Assembly: GCA_029204225.1 (NCBI GenBank)
Contig: CM055111.1
Coordinates: 25,041,874 to 25,105,873 of the forward strand
DNA length: 64,000 nt
Direction: 5' to 3'
Origin: Diphasiastrum complanatum
Taxonomy: Eukaryota; Streptophyta; Lycopodiopsida; Lycopodiales; Lycopodiaceae
Part shown: in pieces, positions 1 through 11,947 of the stretch
Layout of the letters: each line of letters begins with the position of its first letter
Position numbering within the stretch: the first letter of the stretch is position 1
The notes under the pieces: generated by a model
What the model was told of the DNA's origin: nothing
Databases searched by the model: none
What the model saw: the letters and a program-made list of their open reading frames with translations, nothing else
Made by a program: the position numbers and the translations under genes

Positions 1-274
1 ACCTTTTGCAAAGTCTCCCAAGCATCTTGAGCTGAAGTGCAATCTCCTACCTCTCTTAAGAGTTCATTTGCAACATTCTTTTTTATGCAATGTAGTACAA
101 CATTGCACCTCTTGATGTATTTGGCTTTTTCTTGAGGATGAATAGGTTCACCCTCCTTACCATTTACAATTTCCATCAGATCTTGATAGATTCCATTCTA
201 ACTTTCCATATGGAATAGTTAGTTTTGTTGAGCCTTTCATTAGTATCCAAAAGATATGCATTTATAGATGCCAT
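1..274 (-). pseudogene. copia family 1 gag, N-terminal part (broken, runs off window)
   Basis: Reading the minus strand from 274, the frame starts MASINAYLLDTNERLNKTNY and then SIWKVRMES, the typical start of a Ty1/copia gag (UBN2 type: one aromatic-rich segment around a Trp-Lys pair). After a frameshift near 200 the reading continues with IHPQEKAKYIKRCN and SAQDAWETLQK, the conserved 'AWETL' helix of this family. The protein would form the virus-like particle of the retrotransposon. The rest of gag lies outside the window. It sits downstream of a primer-binding site and LTR (1071-1765), so it is the 5' end of a minus-strand element. The frameshift makes it non-functional. Confidence 0.75.
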
Positions 275-1070
275 CTAGTCTCCTAATCAAGGACTTGACA
301 CAAATGAAGGTTACTTCTATTGATTTGATTGAAGGTCTACCTTATCCCACTTCTTAGGGACCTGAAAAGATCAGTAATAGACTTCCTATAAAGATCTAAG
401 AATGATCTCTAACAAAATCAAATCATAGAATACTAGAAACAATGCACTTGCTTGATTGAAGTAGACAATACTAGTAGAATTGCCCCTCTTTCTATAAAGA
501 ACATTAAAGCTTCCAAATGATCTGATCAAGAGTGATATCAGCAACCTAATATACTTCCAAAATCACTTGTAAAAGATCTAAATGGAACTTAATGAGGATG
601 CAACACAATCTACTATCCAATCACAAGCAAAAAATGATCAAAATTGATGAAAAATTGATCTAATTTGGTGCATAGGTCAAGCAATGGTTGGACTGAACTA
701 AATCACTTTAGGAGGTGTCTACTACACCTTAGAATAGCCTTGAAGAGTCCCCAAAACTCTGATCTTCCCTCTCCTTGAATGCTAGAAAGCCTCCTCTATG
801 AAATCACCTCCAAAACTTGCTTAGAAATCAATGCTTGGAGCAAGCAAAACTTGCTATCTTGGTAATGTGAATTGAATTCAACTTTGCCTCTGGTTTTAGA
901 CACCTAAACACCTGCAAATGAAGTCACACAACACCAATCTCCAATGTATTTGACTCACTTTGAGTTCTAGAATCAATACTAGATGCTAAGATCCAATCTA
1001 CACAACATTTAGATCAAAAATTGTGATCAAATTGAATTAAAACCAAGGATTTAGCTCATTTCAGCCTTTA
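275..1070. other. leader / no gene seen
   Basis: AT-rich sequence between the gag start and the primer-binding site of copia family 1. I see no coding region. It is best read as the untranslated leader of the element. Confidence 0.5.
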
Positions 1071-1083
1071 GGCTCTGATACCA
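1071..1083 (-). other. tRNA primer-binding site of copia family 1
   Basis: The minus strand reads TGGTATCAGAGCC, complementary to the 3' end of plant initiator-Met tRNA, directly against the LTR terminus ACA at 1084-1086. This fixes the element's orientation (minus) and the inner LTR boundary. Confidence 0.85.
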
Positions 1084-1765
1084 TGTAAAAATTACAGCAA
1101 ATAAGGATCCTAAAACACTTGAAATGATGAGGGAAACAATAGATTATGATTTTATAAGATTAGCACAAGTTGAACCATCAAAATCCATCAAAAATCTATG
1201 CTTGAACCTCACTAAATGGCCCAAATCCTTGAAGAAGGCTTCACACGTGTGAAAGTACGGCCTCCCACAGTCTGAGTACTGTACACCAGACCTACATTCA
1301 ATCCTATAGTCATTAGTAATCACAAGTACTCAAACAATTATGAACATAGAGAGCAATTGCACCATTATGAGAGGAAAAACATGAAATTGCTTGATTGATT
1401 TTGGTGAGATATCATCACCTATATATACATGATCCATCACGGTTTTGGGCAGGTATGAGTAGCCCTAAACCTATCCCTAATGCTAATTTTGGTGGATCTT
1501 TCATCCCTACCAAGTTAGGGTTGGAATCTTGGAGATCCCTCAACAATGCAAAAATTACCAAAAATAGCTCTTATTTTTTCTCCCTTGTATCTAAGCATAA
1601 TTTGGACTCATTCCAAAGGTTCTAACACTTAGGTCTACTTGAGAACATCCTTATGAATGGAATCCTATGCTATTTGGCACGTGTGACAAGCCACATCATG
1701 ACCATCTAACTATTTACAAGTCATATGACCAAAACTAGTCAAGCTAGAATTGTGAATTTTTAACA
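1084..1765 (-). repeat. LTR of copia family 1, copy A (5' LTR)
   Basis: A 682-bp LTR with TGT...ACA ends; on the minus strand it begins TGTTAAAAATTCAC and ends TTTTTACA. It is followed by the primer-binding site and gag, so it acts as a 5' LTR. The second copy at 3966-4647 has the same length and only about ten differences by eye, so both derive from recent insertions. It contains the 14-bp palindrome TTCACACGTGTGAA at 1240-1253. The open frame inside it (1395-1625) recurs in copy B and is simply LTR sequence. Confidence 0.85.
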
Positions 1766-3353
1766 AAATTTACTTTAAATTTACTATAGTATTGGAAATT
1801 GCCAAAACATTTGCATTTTTATTATTGGGAATAAAGTAAGCAATTAAAGTCACTGATTCACAAAAAGAAACTACAAATTCTCAAATTGGAATAGTGTAAA
1901 GAATCACCTTAAATTCACAATTTTGAAAAATGTTTTCATTATTGGTCGTAGTAGCATACTAGCCAAGTTGGATAAGAGTTGGAACATTAGACGTAGGCTA
2001 AAATCCCTGTTGCAACGGATTAGTAATATCTTCAACTTGATCAGCAGCTTACAATGGAAAATACATGTAGAAGCTAGCCAATGGCAAACTACACATGAAA
2101 TTACCATAAACCATTTCATTTGACAGGAGTGATCGTTCACTACTTCTGCGCTTTGTTGAGAAACTGGACATGGATCTTTGCAAACCAAATACAGATTGTA
2201 CTTGTTCGTCAACACTTCTGCAACACGTAAATTTTCTCAATGATTACACATCTCGGATCTGTTAATATCTACGGCTAACCCACAAAACAATTTACATTTG
2301 TCGCAAATGGCTTCCTGGCTCTCACAGCCTGGAAAATGACGAGAAATATTCATGCTATTGTCTGTCTTTGCACTTGCCTCTGGATGTCCCAGGGCAAGCC
2401 AAGGCAAATAGACCAAGCTCAGGGAGGCCAGCGCAAACAGACCGCAGATTGAAATCTCAATCAGTACATTGAGTGCATCTTTATTCAAGCTAAAAGGCGA
2501 TGGATATCTTAGACAAATCATGTTTACGATTTTAGTGTCCACTAAAGTGACCAGCTTGTAGCTGAATACGTGCTGCGCCCTGTTGAAATCGTATCAAAGA
2601 AATGTCAATGTGATATGGCATTGTGTGTTGGATCTCCTATAATTGGATTCAATTCTTCATTGTCTTCAATGGTTCTTCCCACATTTTTTGGATGACTTTT
2701 TTTTCGAAAAAAAAGTCAAATCTTGGTTTCATGGATGTTGATAAAGATTTTGTAAATAGCCCATGTTTTTAAGCACCATAATGCCATTTCAACAACATTT
2801 CTATCTGAAAAGAATGTAATTGCCCAATTGCATATTTTGTTTGGTATGAATATGTTGTGAGGATAAGCCTTTACTGAATTTTGAAACAAACTATTGTACA
2901 TTTTTTGGCAGGTGGGTTCCTTAGAGTGTTGCTAAGACACTTCTTGATAGGCAATCATATACATGACTTTCAAAACACTAGCATTGGCTTTTTTGGCACA
3001 AAAGCTATGCAAGAAACTTCCTGTGTTGTAAATGATATCAATATGAGTATCAAATGAAAGTGATGCAAAACTTGTGCAAGATAAAGGTCAACACCAACAA
3101 ACTCAGTTTGAAGGTTTGAAAGAGCTCTTGGTTTCTAAGGCTATGGAACCTAAGGACACTTTTGAATCTTTGAGTAATATACCATTACGATATAATGGCA
3201 TGTTACTAAACGCTTGGGCAACCATCTGCGCAAGTGTAGATAATTGCCTAGGCACCAATGACAGGATTTCAACGTGACTTCTATTCACACTGCTCACCTA
3301 TGGATTCACCCAAGGATTCAAAGCTTCGAAACCACAAAGGGGAAGGGAAACTT
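1766..3353. other. no gene recognised
   Basis: AT-rich intergenic or decayed repeat DNA. Short open frames exist on both strands but none resembles a protein family I know. The only structure that stands out is the 24-bp palindrome at 2694-2717. Confidence 0.4.
2694..2717. repeat. perfect 24-bp palindrome
   Basis: GAC, eight T, CG, eight A, GTC: a perfect inverted repeat with no loop. It could extrude a cruciform or mark the terminus of a small DNA transposon. No paired copy was found nearby. Confidence 0.7.
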
Positions 3354-3673
3354 TGTGAAAGATTTGAGATTCATTTAGATCCAAACCTACAATTGATCTT
3401 TGGTTACAAAAACAAGCAACTCACCAATCTTGCTAATGTAGAAAATCAGCATCTCCACTAAGATTGAGATGCAAACTCTAATAGATCTTGATCATACATG
3501 AACCAGAACATAAAATAATGTTGTTGTCCATACAATAACAGTAAGCTATTGTATTTCACAGGTGTGGATCTGAAAATAGCATTTATTGAGCATTCTACAC
3601 ATAGAATTGCAAGATATCACAAGAATAGTGCACCAATGGATAGTAGAACCCAAGAGAACCATGTATAAGCATG

Positions 3674-3731
<58 letters not shown>

Positions 3732-3950
3732 CTCTCTTTCCACAAGTTACATCCTTTTTAACAGGTCCAAAACCTAAATTGCCACTTGGTTTCCCTCTAA
3801 TATGAAAAACCCTACTATTTTTGGGACTAGATTCAATATACTCAACATTCAAATTTGAATCTACTCAAACTCGACTTTTACATTTCTCACACTTTCAAAA
3901 AGTGTTTATTCAAATACTTTTAGACTAATATAACTTTGAAAAGTCAACCT
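3354..3950 (-). repeat. truncated LTR of the 62-kb family
   Basis: This segment aligns by eye along most of its length with the LTR at 61795-62448, starting from the shared TGTGAA terminus. Shared phrases include TTTGGTTACAA and AACCATGTATAA. It contains a GA microsatellite (3677-3727) at the place where the other copy has a short GA tract. It breaks off near 3950 against the primer-binding site of copia family 1, so it lacks its U3 end. The Ser-Leu repeat frames read from this tract are not genes. Confidence 0.7.
3677..3727. repeat. GA microsatellite inside an LTR
   Basis: About 25 uninterrupted GA units. Confidence 0.95.
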
Positions 3951-3953
3951 CAA

Positions 3954-3965
3954 GCTCTGATACCA
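3954..3965 (-). other. tRNA primer-binding site next to LTR copy B
   Basis: The minus strand reads TGGTATCAGAGC, directly against LTR copy B. The internal region that should follow is missing: a different LTR (3354-3950) is joined almost directly. Confidence 0.8.
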
Positions 3966-4647
3966 TGTAAAAATTACAGCAAATAAGGATCCTAAAACAC
4001 TTGAAATGATGAGGGAAACAATAGATTATGATTTCATAAGATTAGCACAAGTTGAACCATCAAAATCCATCAAAAATCTATGCTTGAACCTCACTAAATG
4101 GCCCAAATCCTTGAAGAAGGCTTCACACGTGTGAAAGTACGGCCTTCCACAGTCTGAGTACTGTACACCAGACCTACATTCAATCCTATAATCATTAGTA
4201 ATCACAAGTACTCAAACAATTATGAACATAGAGAGCAATTGCACCATTATGAGAGAAAAAACATGAAATTGCTTGATTGATTTTGGTGAGATATCATCAC
4301 CTATATATACATGATCCATCACGGTTTTGGGCAGGTATGAGTAGCCCTAAACCTATCTCTAATGCTAATTTTGTTGGATCTTTCATCCCTACCAAGTTAG
4401 TGTTGGAATCTTGGAGATCCCTCAACAATGCAAAAATTACCAAAAATAGCTCCTATTTTTTCTCCCTTGTATCTAAGCATAATTTGGACTCATTCCAAAG
4501 GTTCTAACACTTAGGTCTACTTGAGAACATCCTTATGAATGGAATACTATGCTATTTGGCACGTGTGACAAGCCACATCATGACCATCTAACTATTTACA
4601 AGTCATATGACCAAAACTAGTCAAGCTAGAATTGTGAATTTTTAACA
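3966..4647 (-). repeat. LTR of copia family 1, copy B
   Basis: A 682-bp LTR, nearly identical to 1084-1765. On its upstream side (higher coordinates) it is flanked by a polypurine tract and the pol tail, so it is a 3' LTR. On its other side it also has a primer-binding site, as a 5' LTR would. This double flank suggests unequal recombination between tandem elements. It carries the TTCACACGTGTGAA palindrome at 4122-4135. Confidence 0.85.
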
Positions 4648-4658
4648 CTCCTCCTCAC
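4648..4658 (-). other. polypurine tract of copia family 1
   Basis: The minus strand reads GTGAGGAGGAG immediately before the LTR start TGTTAAAAA. This is the plus-strand primer of reverse transcription and confirms the 3' LTR boundary at 4647. Confidence 0.8.
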
Positions 4659-4661
4659 TAT

Positions 4662-6202
4662 CTAGCTTGGTTCAATCATTGCTTTACTAATCACTCCAAG
4701 TGATGATCTGAACTTCATAAAAGGTGTCTTTTGAAGTGGTTTAGTAAGTAGATCAGCTACACATTCATTGCTTGGAACATGCTCCAAAGCAATCTCCTTG
4801 GCTTCACCATTTCTCTCACAAAGTGATGGCATATCTCAATGTGCTTAGATCTTGCATGGAAGATTGGGTTAGATGCAAGGTGTTGGGCTGATATATTGTC
4901 ATTGTAGATGATTGGTACCTCCTCTGAATCCATGATCTTTAGTTCCACCAATAATCTCTTGATCCAAAGTACCTCCTTTGTAGTGGTTGTCAAAGCTTTG
5001 TACTCGGCCTCGGTTGAAGATAGAGATATAGTTTCTTGCTTTTTTGAAAGCCATGAAACCACACCTTCTCCTATGAAAGTTGAATAGGCACTTGTTGATT
5101 TCCTATCCCTCTTGTCCCCTGCAAAATCTGAATCACTAAATGCATGAAGGTTAATCACATCTCCTCTATATAGAATCCCAAAATCCAATGTACCCGAGAT
5201 GTATCTTAGAATCCTCTTAGCCTTTTTCCAATGGATATTCAATGGCTTTTGCATGGATTGGCTCAACCTACATACACTAAAGCTAAGATCTGGTCTAGTT
5301 ATAGTGATCCACATTAAGGAACCTATAAGTTGCCTAAACAAAGTGATGTCCATGAAGGATCTTTCATCATCTTCATTTGGCACTTTTACATCTTGCTCCA
5401 TTGGTGTGTCAACACTTTTGCATACTTCCATCTTAAACTTCTTCAAAAGACTTTGAGCATAGTTTACTTGACTTATAAAGATAAAATCAGACCCTCTAAG
5501 TACTTCTATGCCTAAGATGAAGTGAAGACACCCTAGATCTACCATCTTGAACTCTAAGGATAGATCTATCTTGATTTTTTCAATACCATCAACACTATTT
5601 CCACTAATGATGATGTCATCTACATAAATGAGTAAAAGTACAATACCAACATCATCAAACTTAATGTAAAGAGTAGGATCATATTCACTTTGAACAAAAG
5701 AAAGTGAAATAAGATAGCAATGTAGTCTTGAATTCCAAGATCTCGAGGCTTGCTTCAAGCCATAGATGCTTCTTTGGAGATGACATACTTTGTTCTCCAT
5801 TCCATGCTTGATGAATCCTTGTGGCTGCTCCATATAGATATCCTCTTCCAAAAAACCATTCAAGAAAGCATTAGAGACATCCATTTGACATAGAATCCAT
5901 CCAAAATGTGATGCAAGTGCAATGATTAGTCTTATTGTGACCATCTTGGCCACGGGTGCAAAAGTTTCCTCATAGTCTATCCCTCTCTCTTGAGCATAAC
6001 CTTTTGCAACTAATCTTGCTTTATGTTTGTTAACACTCCCATTTGCATTCAACTTAAGCTTGAAGACCCACTTGCATCCTATTACATTCCTTTGAGGTCT
6101 CTCAACAAGCAACCAAGTTTCATTCTCAATCAAGGCATCATACTCATCCAACATAGCTTTATACCATTCTTTGGAGTTCAATATTAGCCTGTCACCAGAC
6201 AC
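4662..6202 (-). pseudogene. copia family 1 pol: reverse transcriptase and RNase H (truncated)
   Basis: A 481-codon open frame (6202-4757) encodes the Ty1/copia reverse transcriptase. Visible motifs are the entry block CKWVFKLKLNANGSVNKHKA, the segment QMDVSNAFLNG and the catalytic LLIYVDDIIISGN (YVDD). After a linker comes RNase H, with AFSDSDFAGD, SSTEAEYKAL and HARSKHIEICHHF. Near 4815 a one-base frameshift leads to the true C-terminus, which continues in another frame (EIALEHVPSNECVADLLTKP) to a stop at 4662. The protein is cut at its N-terminus near 6200, so gag, protease and integrase are absent here. The first dozen residues of the open frame are probably foreign. Confidence 0.9.
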
Positions 6203-6221
6203 TGTGTAAGAACACAGTGTC
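6198..6221. repeat. 9-bp-arm hairpin at an element junction
   Basis: The arms GACACTGTG and CACAGTGTC are perfect, around a loop TAAGAA. It lies exactly where the pol of copia family 1 stops and sequence of the next copia element begins. Confidence 0.7.
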
Positions 6222-6365
6222 GCGATTCATTCGTCCTTTATTTGTTTGTGCAAATTTGCGTATAAAAATACAAACTACGTGACAACGTTAGTAAATATGC
6301 AACATGAATGGAGGCAGATTAAAATTGGGATTTAGAAGAGAAGGAGGAGTAAATCCACCACCCCC
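6222..6365 (-). repeat. 3' non-coding end / LTR part of copia element 2
   Basis: Sequence downstream of the RNase H stop of element 2, with a purine-rich tract (minus strand AAGAGGGGGTGG) close to the stop that could be the polypurine tract. I could not match it to the retained 5' LTR end at 10577-10763, so the LTR boundaries stay open. Confidence 0.4.
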
Positions 6366-6960
6366 TCTTAATCTGGATCCGTGAATGCCTTGTTCTTCAG
6401 ACTAAGCAATGCACAAAATCTGTTGTGTGCATTAACACTGAGTGCTTTCGTGAAAATGTTTGCAACCATGTCCTGCGTTTTGCAGTACGTTAAGCTCACC
6501 TCTCTGTCGAGAACCTTGCCCCTGATGTAGTGATATCTTATCTCAATGTGCTTACTCCTAGAATGAAATCTAGGATTGGCTGATAAGGCAATGGCACTTT
6601 GATTATCACAAAACAAAATTGCAGGGCTGTGCTGATACAGATTGATGTCTGACAGCAAATTTCTCAACCAAAACGCTTCCTTAATAGATTGAGAAGCAGC
6701 AATATATTTTGCTTCAGTAGAAAAAAGTGCGATAGAGGTTTGCTTATGACTGTTCCATGAAATAGGACCGCCATTGAAAAAGAATGTAAATCCAGATGTG
6801 GACTTACTATGGTCTGCATCTCCTCCCCAGCTCGCATCAAAATAACCACTGAGTTGATGAAGATTGTTATCGTTGACATCTCCATAGCAGATGCACTAGT
6901 CCATGGTAGCTCGAATGTATCTTATGACTCAAATAAGAGCCTTCCAATGGGTAATTCCAA
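6366..6960 (-). pseudogene. copia element 2: RNase H
   Basis: Minus-strand frames give FCDNQSAIALSANPRFHSRS, SKHIEIRYHYIRGK and DMVANIFTKAL, the conserved C-terminal half of copia RNase H. Upstream pieces (6664-6885) continue in other frames. It degrades the RNA of RNA-DNA hybrids during reverse transcription. Several frameshifts and stops interrupt it, including at the 6667 boundary and around 6890, so the domain is dead in this copy. Confidence 0.8.
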
Positions 6961-8011
6961 GATTAGCCATGTATTGACTGAGTGAGTTGACAGCAAAAAA
7001 AATGTCTGGCCTTGTACAGACCATTGCGTACATGAGAGATCCAATTATCGATCGATATGGGTATTCTCTCATCTACTCCTCTTCTTGCTTGGTCTGGGGA
7101 CATTGGTCCTTTGACAAATGCAGGCCTAGATCCATTTGTGAGAGAGCTAATTTACAGTTTATCAAACTGTATTTGTTAAGAACATTATGAAGATACCTTT
7201 GTTGAGTGATGTAAATCAGTCGGTTTGCTCTGTCTCTGTGGATTTGAATTCCAAGACAAAAGTGAGCTTCGCCCAGATCAGTCATGTCGAATTCTGAGAA
7301 CAACATCTTTTTTGAATCCTTGACCATATTGGCATTGTTGTTGAAGAGCAACATATCATCAACATATAAGGTGATGATAATGAAGGATTGTTGCATCGAC
7401 TTTGAATAAACCTTGCTATCAGCAGTGCTTGGTTTAAATCCTTGATCAATGAGGAATGTGTTGATCCTCTGAAACCAAGCTCTAGTAGACTGTTTCAAGC
7501 CGTATAGTGCCTTGTGGAATTTACAAACATGATTCTTCATACCTTTCAGAATGTATCCTTCGAGCTGGATCATGTAGATGTCTTCTTGTATAACTCCATT
7601 CAGATAAGCTGTTTTTACATCAAGTTGATGTACTTCGAGGTCGACAGCTACAGCATAAGATAGGAGCATTCGGATCGACAAATGTTTGACGACTGGACTG
7701 AAAGTCTCACTGTAGTCGACATTCAGGATCTAGGTGAATCCTCATGCTACCAGTCTTGCCTTCCTTTGATCAATTGCTCCGTTGGCATTGTATGTGATCT
7801 TAAAGATCCACTTGCAATCAATAATATTGCAGCCATTAGGAGCTTCGACTAATGACCATGTCTGATTCTTGATCAGAGAGGAATTCTCTCTGTCCATAGC
7901 TTTTCTCCAGAGATCAGAGTCTGGTTGGCTAAAGGCCTCTTCGACTGTCGTCGGTTCCTGCATTAAAAGATAGGCAGACTCATGAGTATATCTTGTGGGC
8001 TGTGTGCACAC
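6961..8011 (-). pseudogene. copia element 2: reverse transcriptase
   Basis: The N-terminal part at 8011-7742 gives WRKAMDRENSSLIKNQTWSL and CKWIFKITYNANGAIDQRKA. The core frame 7681-7073 (202 codons) gives HQLDVKTAYLNG, YGLKQSTRAW and the catalytic ITLYVDDMLLF (YVDD). The end of the domain runs through stops below 7073. Order and motifs are those of Ty1/copia (RVT_2). At least two frameshifts or stops separate the pieces (near 7700 and 7073), so no active enzyme is made. Confidence 0.88.
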
Positions 8012-9149
8012 TCGGCTTGATCTTCTGAGAAGATTCGATTGATGAACCGCTCCTGGAACTTGTTGCTGGGTAGCAGCAACTTCTTCATCTGATTTGTTGT
8101 CTCAAAGTGGGTCGACGATAGACATGCTTGAGCCAGAAGCTCGAACTGTCATGTCAATGGCAGGCGATGAAGATTCTTCTTGAGTAATTTCCTTGCCTTT
8201 GAGGTCGACGAACTGATCCTCGATAAAGATTGTGTCCCAGCTATACAAGATTTGCTGGGTATCAGGATTGTACAGCTTGTAGGTGTTATCAGACGATGTG
8301 TATCTGATCAAGATGGTCTCGAGACCTTGGAAGTCCAATTTCTTCCTTGTGTCCTTTGGGATCTACGCGTAGGCAATGCACCCAAACACTCTTAGGTTCT
8401 TCAAAGAAGGCTTAGAGCCTGTCCACACCTCATGGGGTGTCTTGTCTGAGAGAGCTTTGGTCGAACATCTATTCTAGATGTAAGTTGTAGTGGAGATAGC
8501 TTCAGCCCAGAACCTCTTGGGCAACGATGCATGCGCTAGCATGCACTTAGCAGATTTGACCAGAGTTCGGTTCTTGTTGGCTGATTCCAATGTATATGTC
8601 AGAGCTCTCAGCTAAGCCATTAGACTGAGGACTGTAAGGAGTGATGAACTGCTGCTCAACGCCTTGGCTTTGGCAGTACTCCTTGAACTCGACAGAGATA
8701 TATTCTCCACCGTTGTCTAACCTTAGGGCCTTGATCGTCCTTTCAGTCTCCTTTTCTACACGCTCCTTGAAGGTTCTGAAGTAGTTGAAGGCTTCTGATT
8801 TCTTCTTATGAAATACACCATTGTCCTTCTGGAGAATTCGTTAATAAAGGTTATAAAGTACTTGGCATCCTTCAACGAAGGATTTTTTATCGGGCCACAA
8901 ATATCTGAATGTACAACATCTAGCAATCCTCTAGCAACATGTTGATGCCTTGACTTAAATGGCTTCCTAGTCTGTTTACCAACTAGACAGTCTTGACATA
9001 CAGGTAGCTCGACTGTTTCGCGAGGATAGTCAAGATCAAGAACAATAGATTGTCTAGACATTCATTGTATAGCAGCATAATTTAAATGACCAAGTCTATA
9101 ATGCCAAAGTAAACCTTTACTTGAATGAATTGAAGTACTGAGAGCTTGA
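8012..9149 (-). pseudogene. copia element 2: integrase with GAG-pre-integrase region
   Basis: The frame 9061-8756 reads VCQDCLVGKQTRKPF, VHSDICGPI (first catalytic Asp) and YFITFINEFSRRT. Further on, the frames around 8750-8620 give KALRLDNGGEY (second Asp) and QSNGLAES (glutamate of the DDE triad, in a damaged context). The 8338-8102 frame is the C-terminal part of integrase with YNPDTQQIL. Together they are a copia integrase, which inserts the cDNA into the genome. Stops and frameshifts between 8340 and 8756 break it. Confidence 0.8.
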
Positions 9150-9641
9150 CTAGAGACAAAAAAAACAATGACTTAATTTATACAAGTATCCATGTCTCTT
9201 TTCGAGTGCTAGGATCTTGCCTGTCCTATCAACTACTTTACACTGATCACATTCAAATTCTACTCTGTATCCTAGATCTGTGATTCTGCTTACAAAGAGC
9301 ATATTTGTAGATAACTTAGGTACATACAAAACTTTAGAGAGTAGCTTAGATTGATCATTTTCAAAGCATAATCTTACAGTGCCTTCACCTTTAATAGCTT
9401 GTGTGCTATTATATCCAAGGTGAACGAATTTCTGGGTACTGTAAGGTGTATAGGATTCGAAACAGCCGATTAGGCTAGTCATATGCTGAGTGGCTCCGGA
9501 ATCCAGGAACCAAGAACTATTGCCAGATGCTTCTTGATGGTTGGTCATGAAGGCATCATGATCCGCTTGTTGAATAGACTGTGGAGTTTCTGCAGCTGCA
9601 TTTGCCACTTGATTCGACTGTCCCTTGTTGTTGTTCTTCAC
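9150..9641 (-). pseudogene. copia element 2: aspartic protease
   Basis: The open frame contains SSWFLDSGATQHM, the DSGA active site of copia proteases. It is followed by CKVVDRTGKILALEKRHGY, the stretch that leads into the GAG-pre-integrase domain, and ends at KLSHCFFCL. The protease would release gag and the pol enzymes from the polyprotein. The frame is intact over about 160 codons but disconnected from gag and integrase by frameshifts. A diverged second copy of the same region is present at 28825-29400. Confidence 0.85.
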
Positions 9642-10427
9642 TTGAAGTATGTGGCAGTCTTGTATTTCGTGGTTGTTTCATTTGCAGTATATGCAAAACA
9701 ACTTCTTCTTTGTCTGCAGATTCGATTGTTCCTTGTGCTGAGATGGTTTCTGGTCTGGCTTTGATAACTTCGGGCCTTTCTTCTTCTTCTACTTTGTCGT
9801 GCTCTTGTTGGTGTATAAGGCATGAGAATCAGTTGAGAAACTCGAGGCTTCGTTCCTTCGTGTGTCTTCCTGCAACAACATAGTAATGACTCTTGAAAGA
9901 GTCAATTCTGGATGAGTCATAATGATCATCACCCAGCTGTTGTAAGAACTTGGCAGACTTGTAAGCAGTTGCATCACTGCATCTTGATCGTCTATGACAG
10001 ATCCGACAGCGGCCATTTGTCTTAGCAAGTTCTTGAATTGATTAATGCGATTCTGTAGAGAATCACCATTCATCATCTTGAGGGAGTAGAATTTCTTCCT
10101 AAGATGTAGCTTGGAAGCTATATCTCGCACTTCGTATAGTGTGCTCAAGATATCTCAGACTTCTTTCGATGTCTGGACCTCGGATACATGGCCGATCTGT
10201 ATATCCGTGATATTGAGGATGATCAGCACGAAAGCTTTTCCATCCTTCAGCTTCCATCTGGCGATTGCTGCGTCGTCGGCTTTGAGTTTCCCTTTTGCAC
10301 CTGTAACAACGTCGTACAATTCTTTTGCCATTAGTATAGTTTTCATCTTAAATTTCCACAGATGATAATTGGCTCCATCAAGCTTGTCCATGATAGGATT
10401 GGCTTTCCCTTGGGAATCCATGTGCAA
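9642..10427 (-). pseudogene. copia element 2: gag
   Basis: The frame 10427-10155 starts MHMDSQGKANPIMDKLDG and continues ANYHLWKFKMKTILMAKELY, a copia gag N-terminus. The frame 10148-9789 continues with LRKKFYSLKMMNGDSLQNRI and LTSLPSSYNSWVMIIM, the conserved UBN2 C-terminal half. A stop separates the two near 10155. The nucleocapsid region (9823-9638) is basic but damaged. The start codon lies about 140 bases inside the primer-binding site. Confidence 0.88.
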
Positions 10428-10565
10428 GAATTAGTCTAAGTGATAGGATAAACTATCAGTGACTTAAGTATGAAAATTTGATACTGAAAATACAGAACAA
10501 GAAAACAGTTACTCTATCGGCTAGTAGAGTCTTGTGCTGTGGAAGCTTATCAAGCTATAAACATA

Positions 10566-10576
10566 GCTCTGATACA
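10566..10576 (-). other. primer-binding site of copia element 2
   Basis: The minus strand reads TGTATCAGAGC, one base off the usual TGGTATCAGAGC, directly against an LTR end reading CCCAACA. Confidence 0.65.
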
Positions 10577-10763
10577 TGTTGGGAGAAGAGAGAGGGAGGA
10601 AGAATGAATGACGGACACGAACGAGAAACGAACTCGAACAGAAAGTGTTCGTGCGCAGAGGAATAAATTATTTGACTCTCTCCCTAAGCATGACTACGTC
10701 TATCAGAATGAACAAAACTTTAGTAATAGAAATCACAGTCATTTCTAGATTACGTAGCCAAAC
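10577..10763 (-). repeat. 3' part of the 5' LTR of copia element 2
   Basis: About 187 bp of LTR ending CCCAACA on the minus strand. It is truncated near 10763, where sequence of the copia family 3 LTR begins. Confidence 0.6.
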
Positions 10764-11237
10764 AGAGAGAGAAAATATACACAAGAAAACTCAGGTAGAG
10801 AGAGAATGAGTCCAAAATACCAAAATCTCAATATTCACAATATGACAAAACATGCCAAGGTTTCCCTACATCAAAGTGGCTCGAGTTCCTACAGTGGAGT
10901 TGCATGGAAAGTCCACTTAACTCAGTTAACTCAACTAACAGGGATCCACGTGTGTAACTGCATGCATGGATATTGCATGTACTGCATGTCAACTCTCAAA
11001 ACTGCCTAGACATGTGTAGATCATAAAAACCACTTTGCATGTTGCATGCACTGATTGCATGTGGCTTGCATGCACACTGAATGACATTGCATGCTATCTG
11101 AACTTCTGCATGACATCAAATTCCTAACATGCTCAACTCACATACCTTTATGTACAAACAAAGTTTACAATGGAAATAACATGGGTATGGCCCCAAAACT
11201 CGAGATAAGAAGATATTATTTTACTAATCTTCACAAT
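10764..11237 (-). repeat. LTR of copia family 3, copy A (truncated)
   Basis: Aligns with 12394-12901 over its whole length: shared phrases include TGCATGCATGGAT, CTGCATGTCAACTC and CCCCAAAACTCGAGATA. On the minus strand it starts TGTGAAGATTAG at 11237. It lacks the distal part present in copy B. It is rich in TGCATG words. Confidence 0.85.
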
Positions 11238-11927
<690 letters not shown>

Positions 11928-11934
11928 TTGGAAT

Positions 11935-11947
11935 GGCTCTGATACCA
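11935..11947 (-). other. primer-binding site of copia family 3
   Basis: The minus strand reads TGGTATCAGAGCC against the LTR terminus at 11948. Confidence 0.85.

Noticed and set aside
1395-1625. 76-codon frame, repeated at 4277-4507
   Set aside because: Its conservation comes from being inside two copies of one LTR, not from coding.
3546-3852. Minus-strand frames with Ser-Leu repeats
   Set aside because: Read through the GA microsatellite of an LTR fragment.
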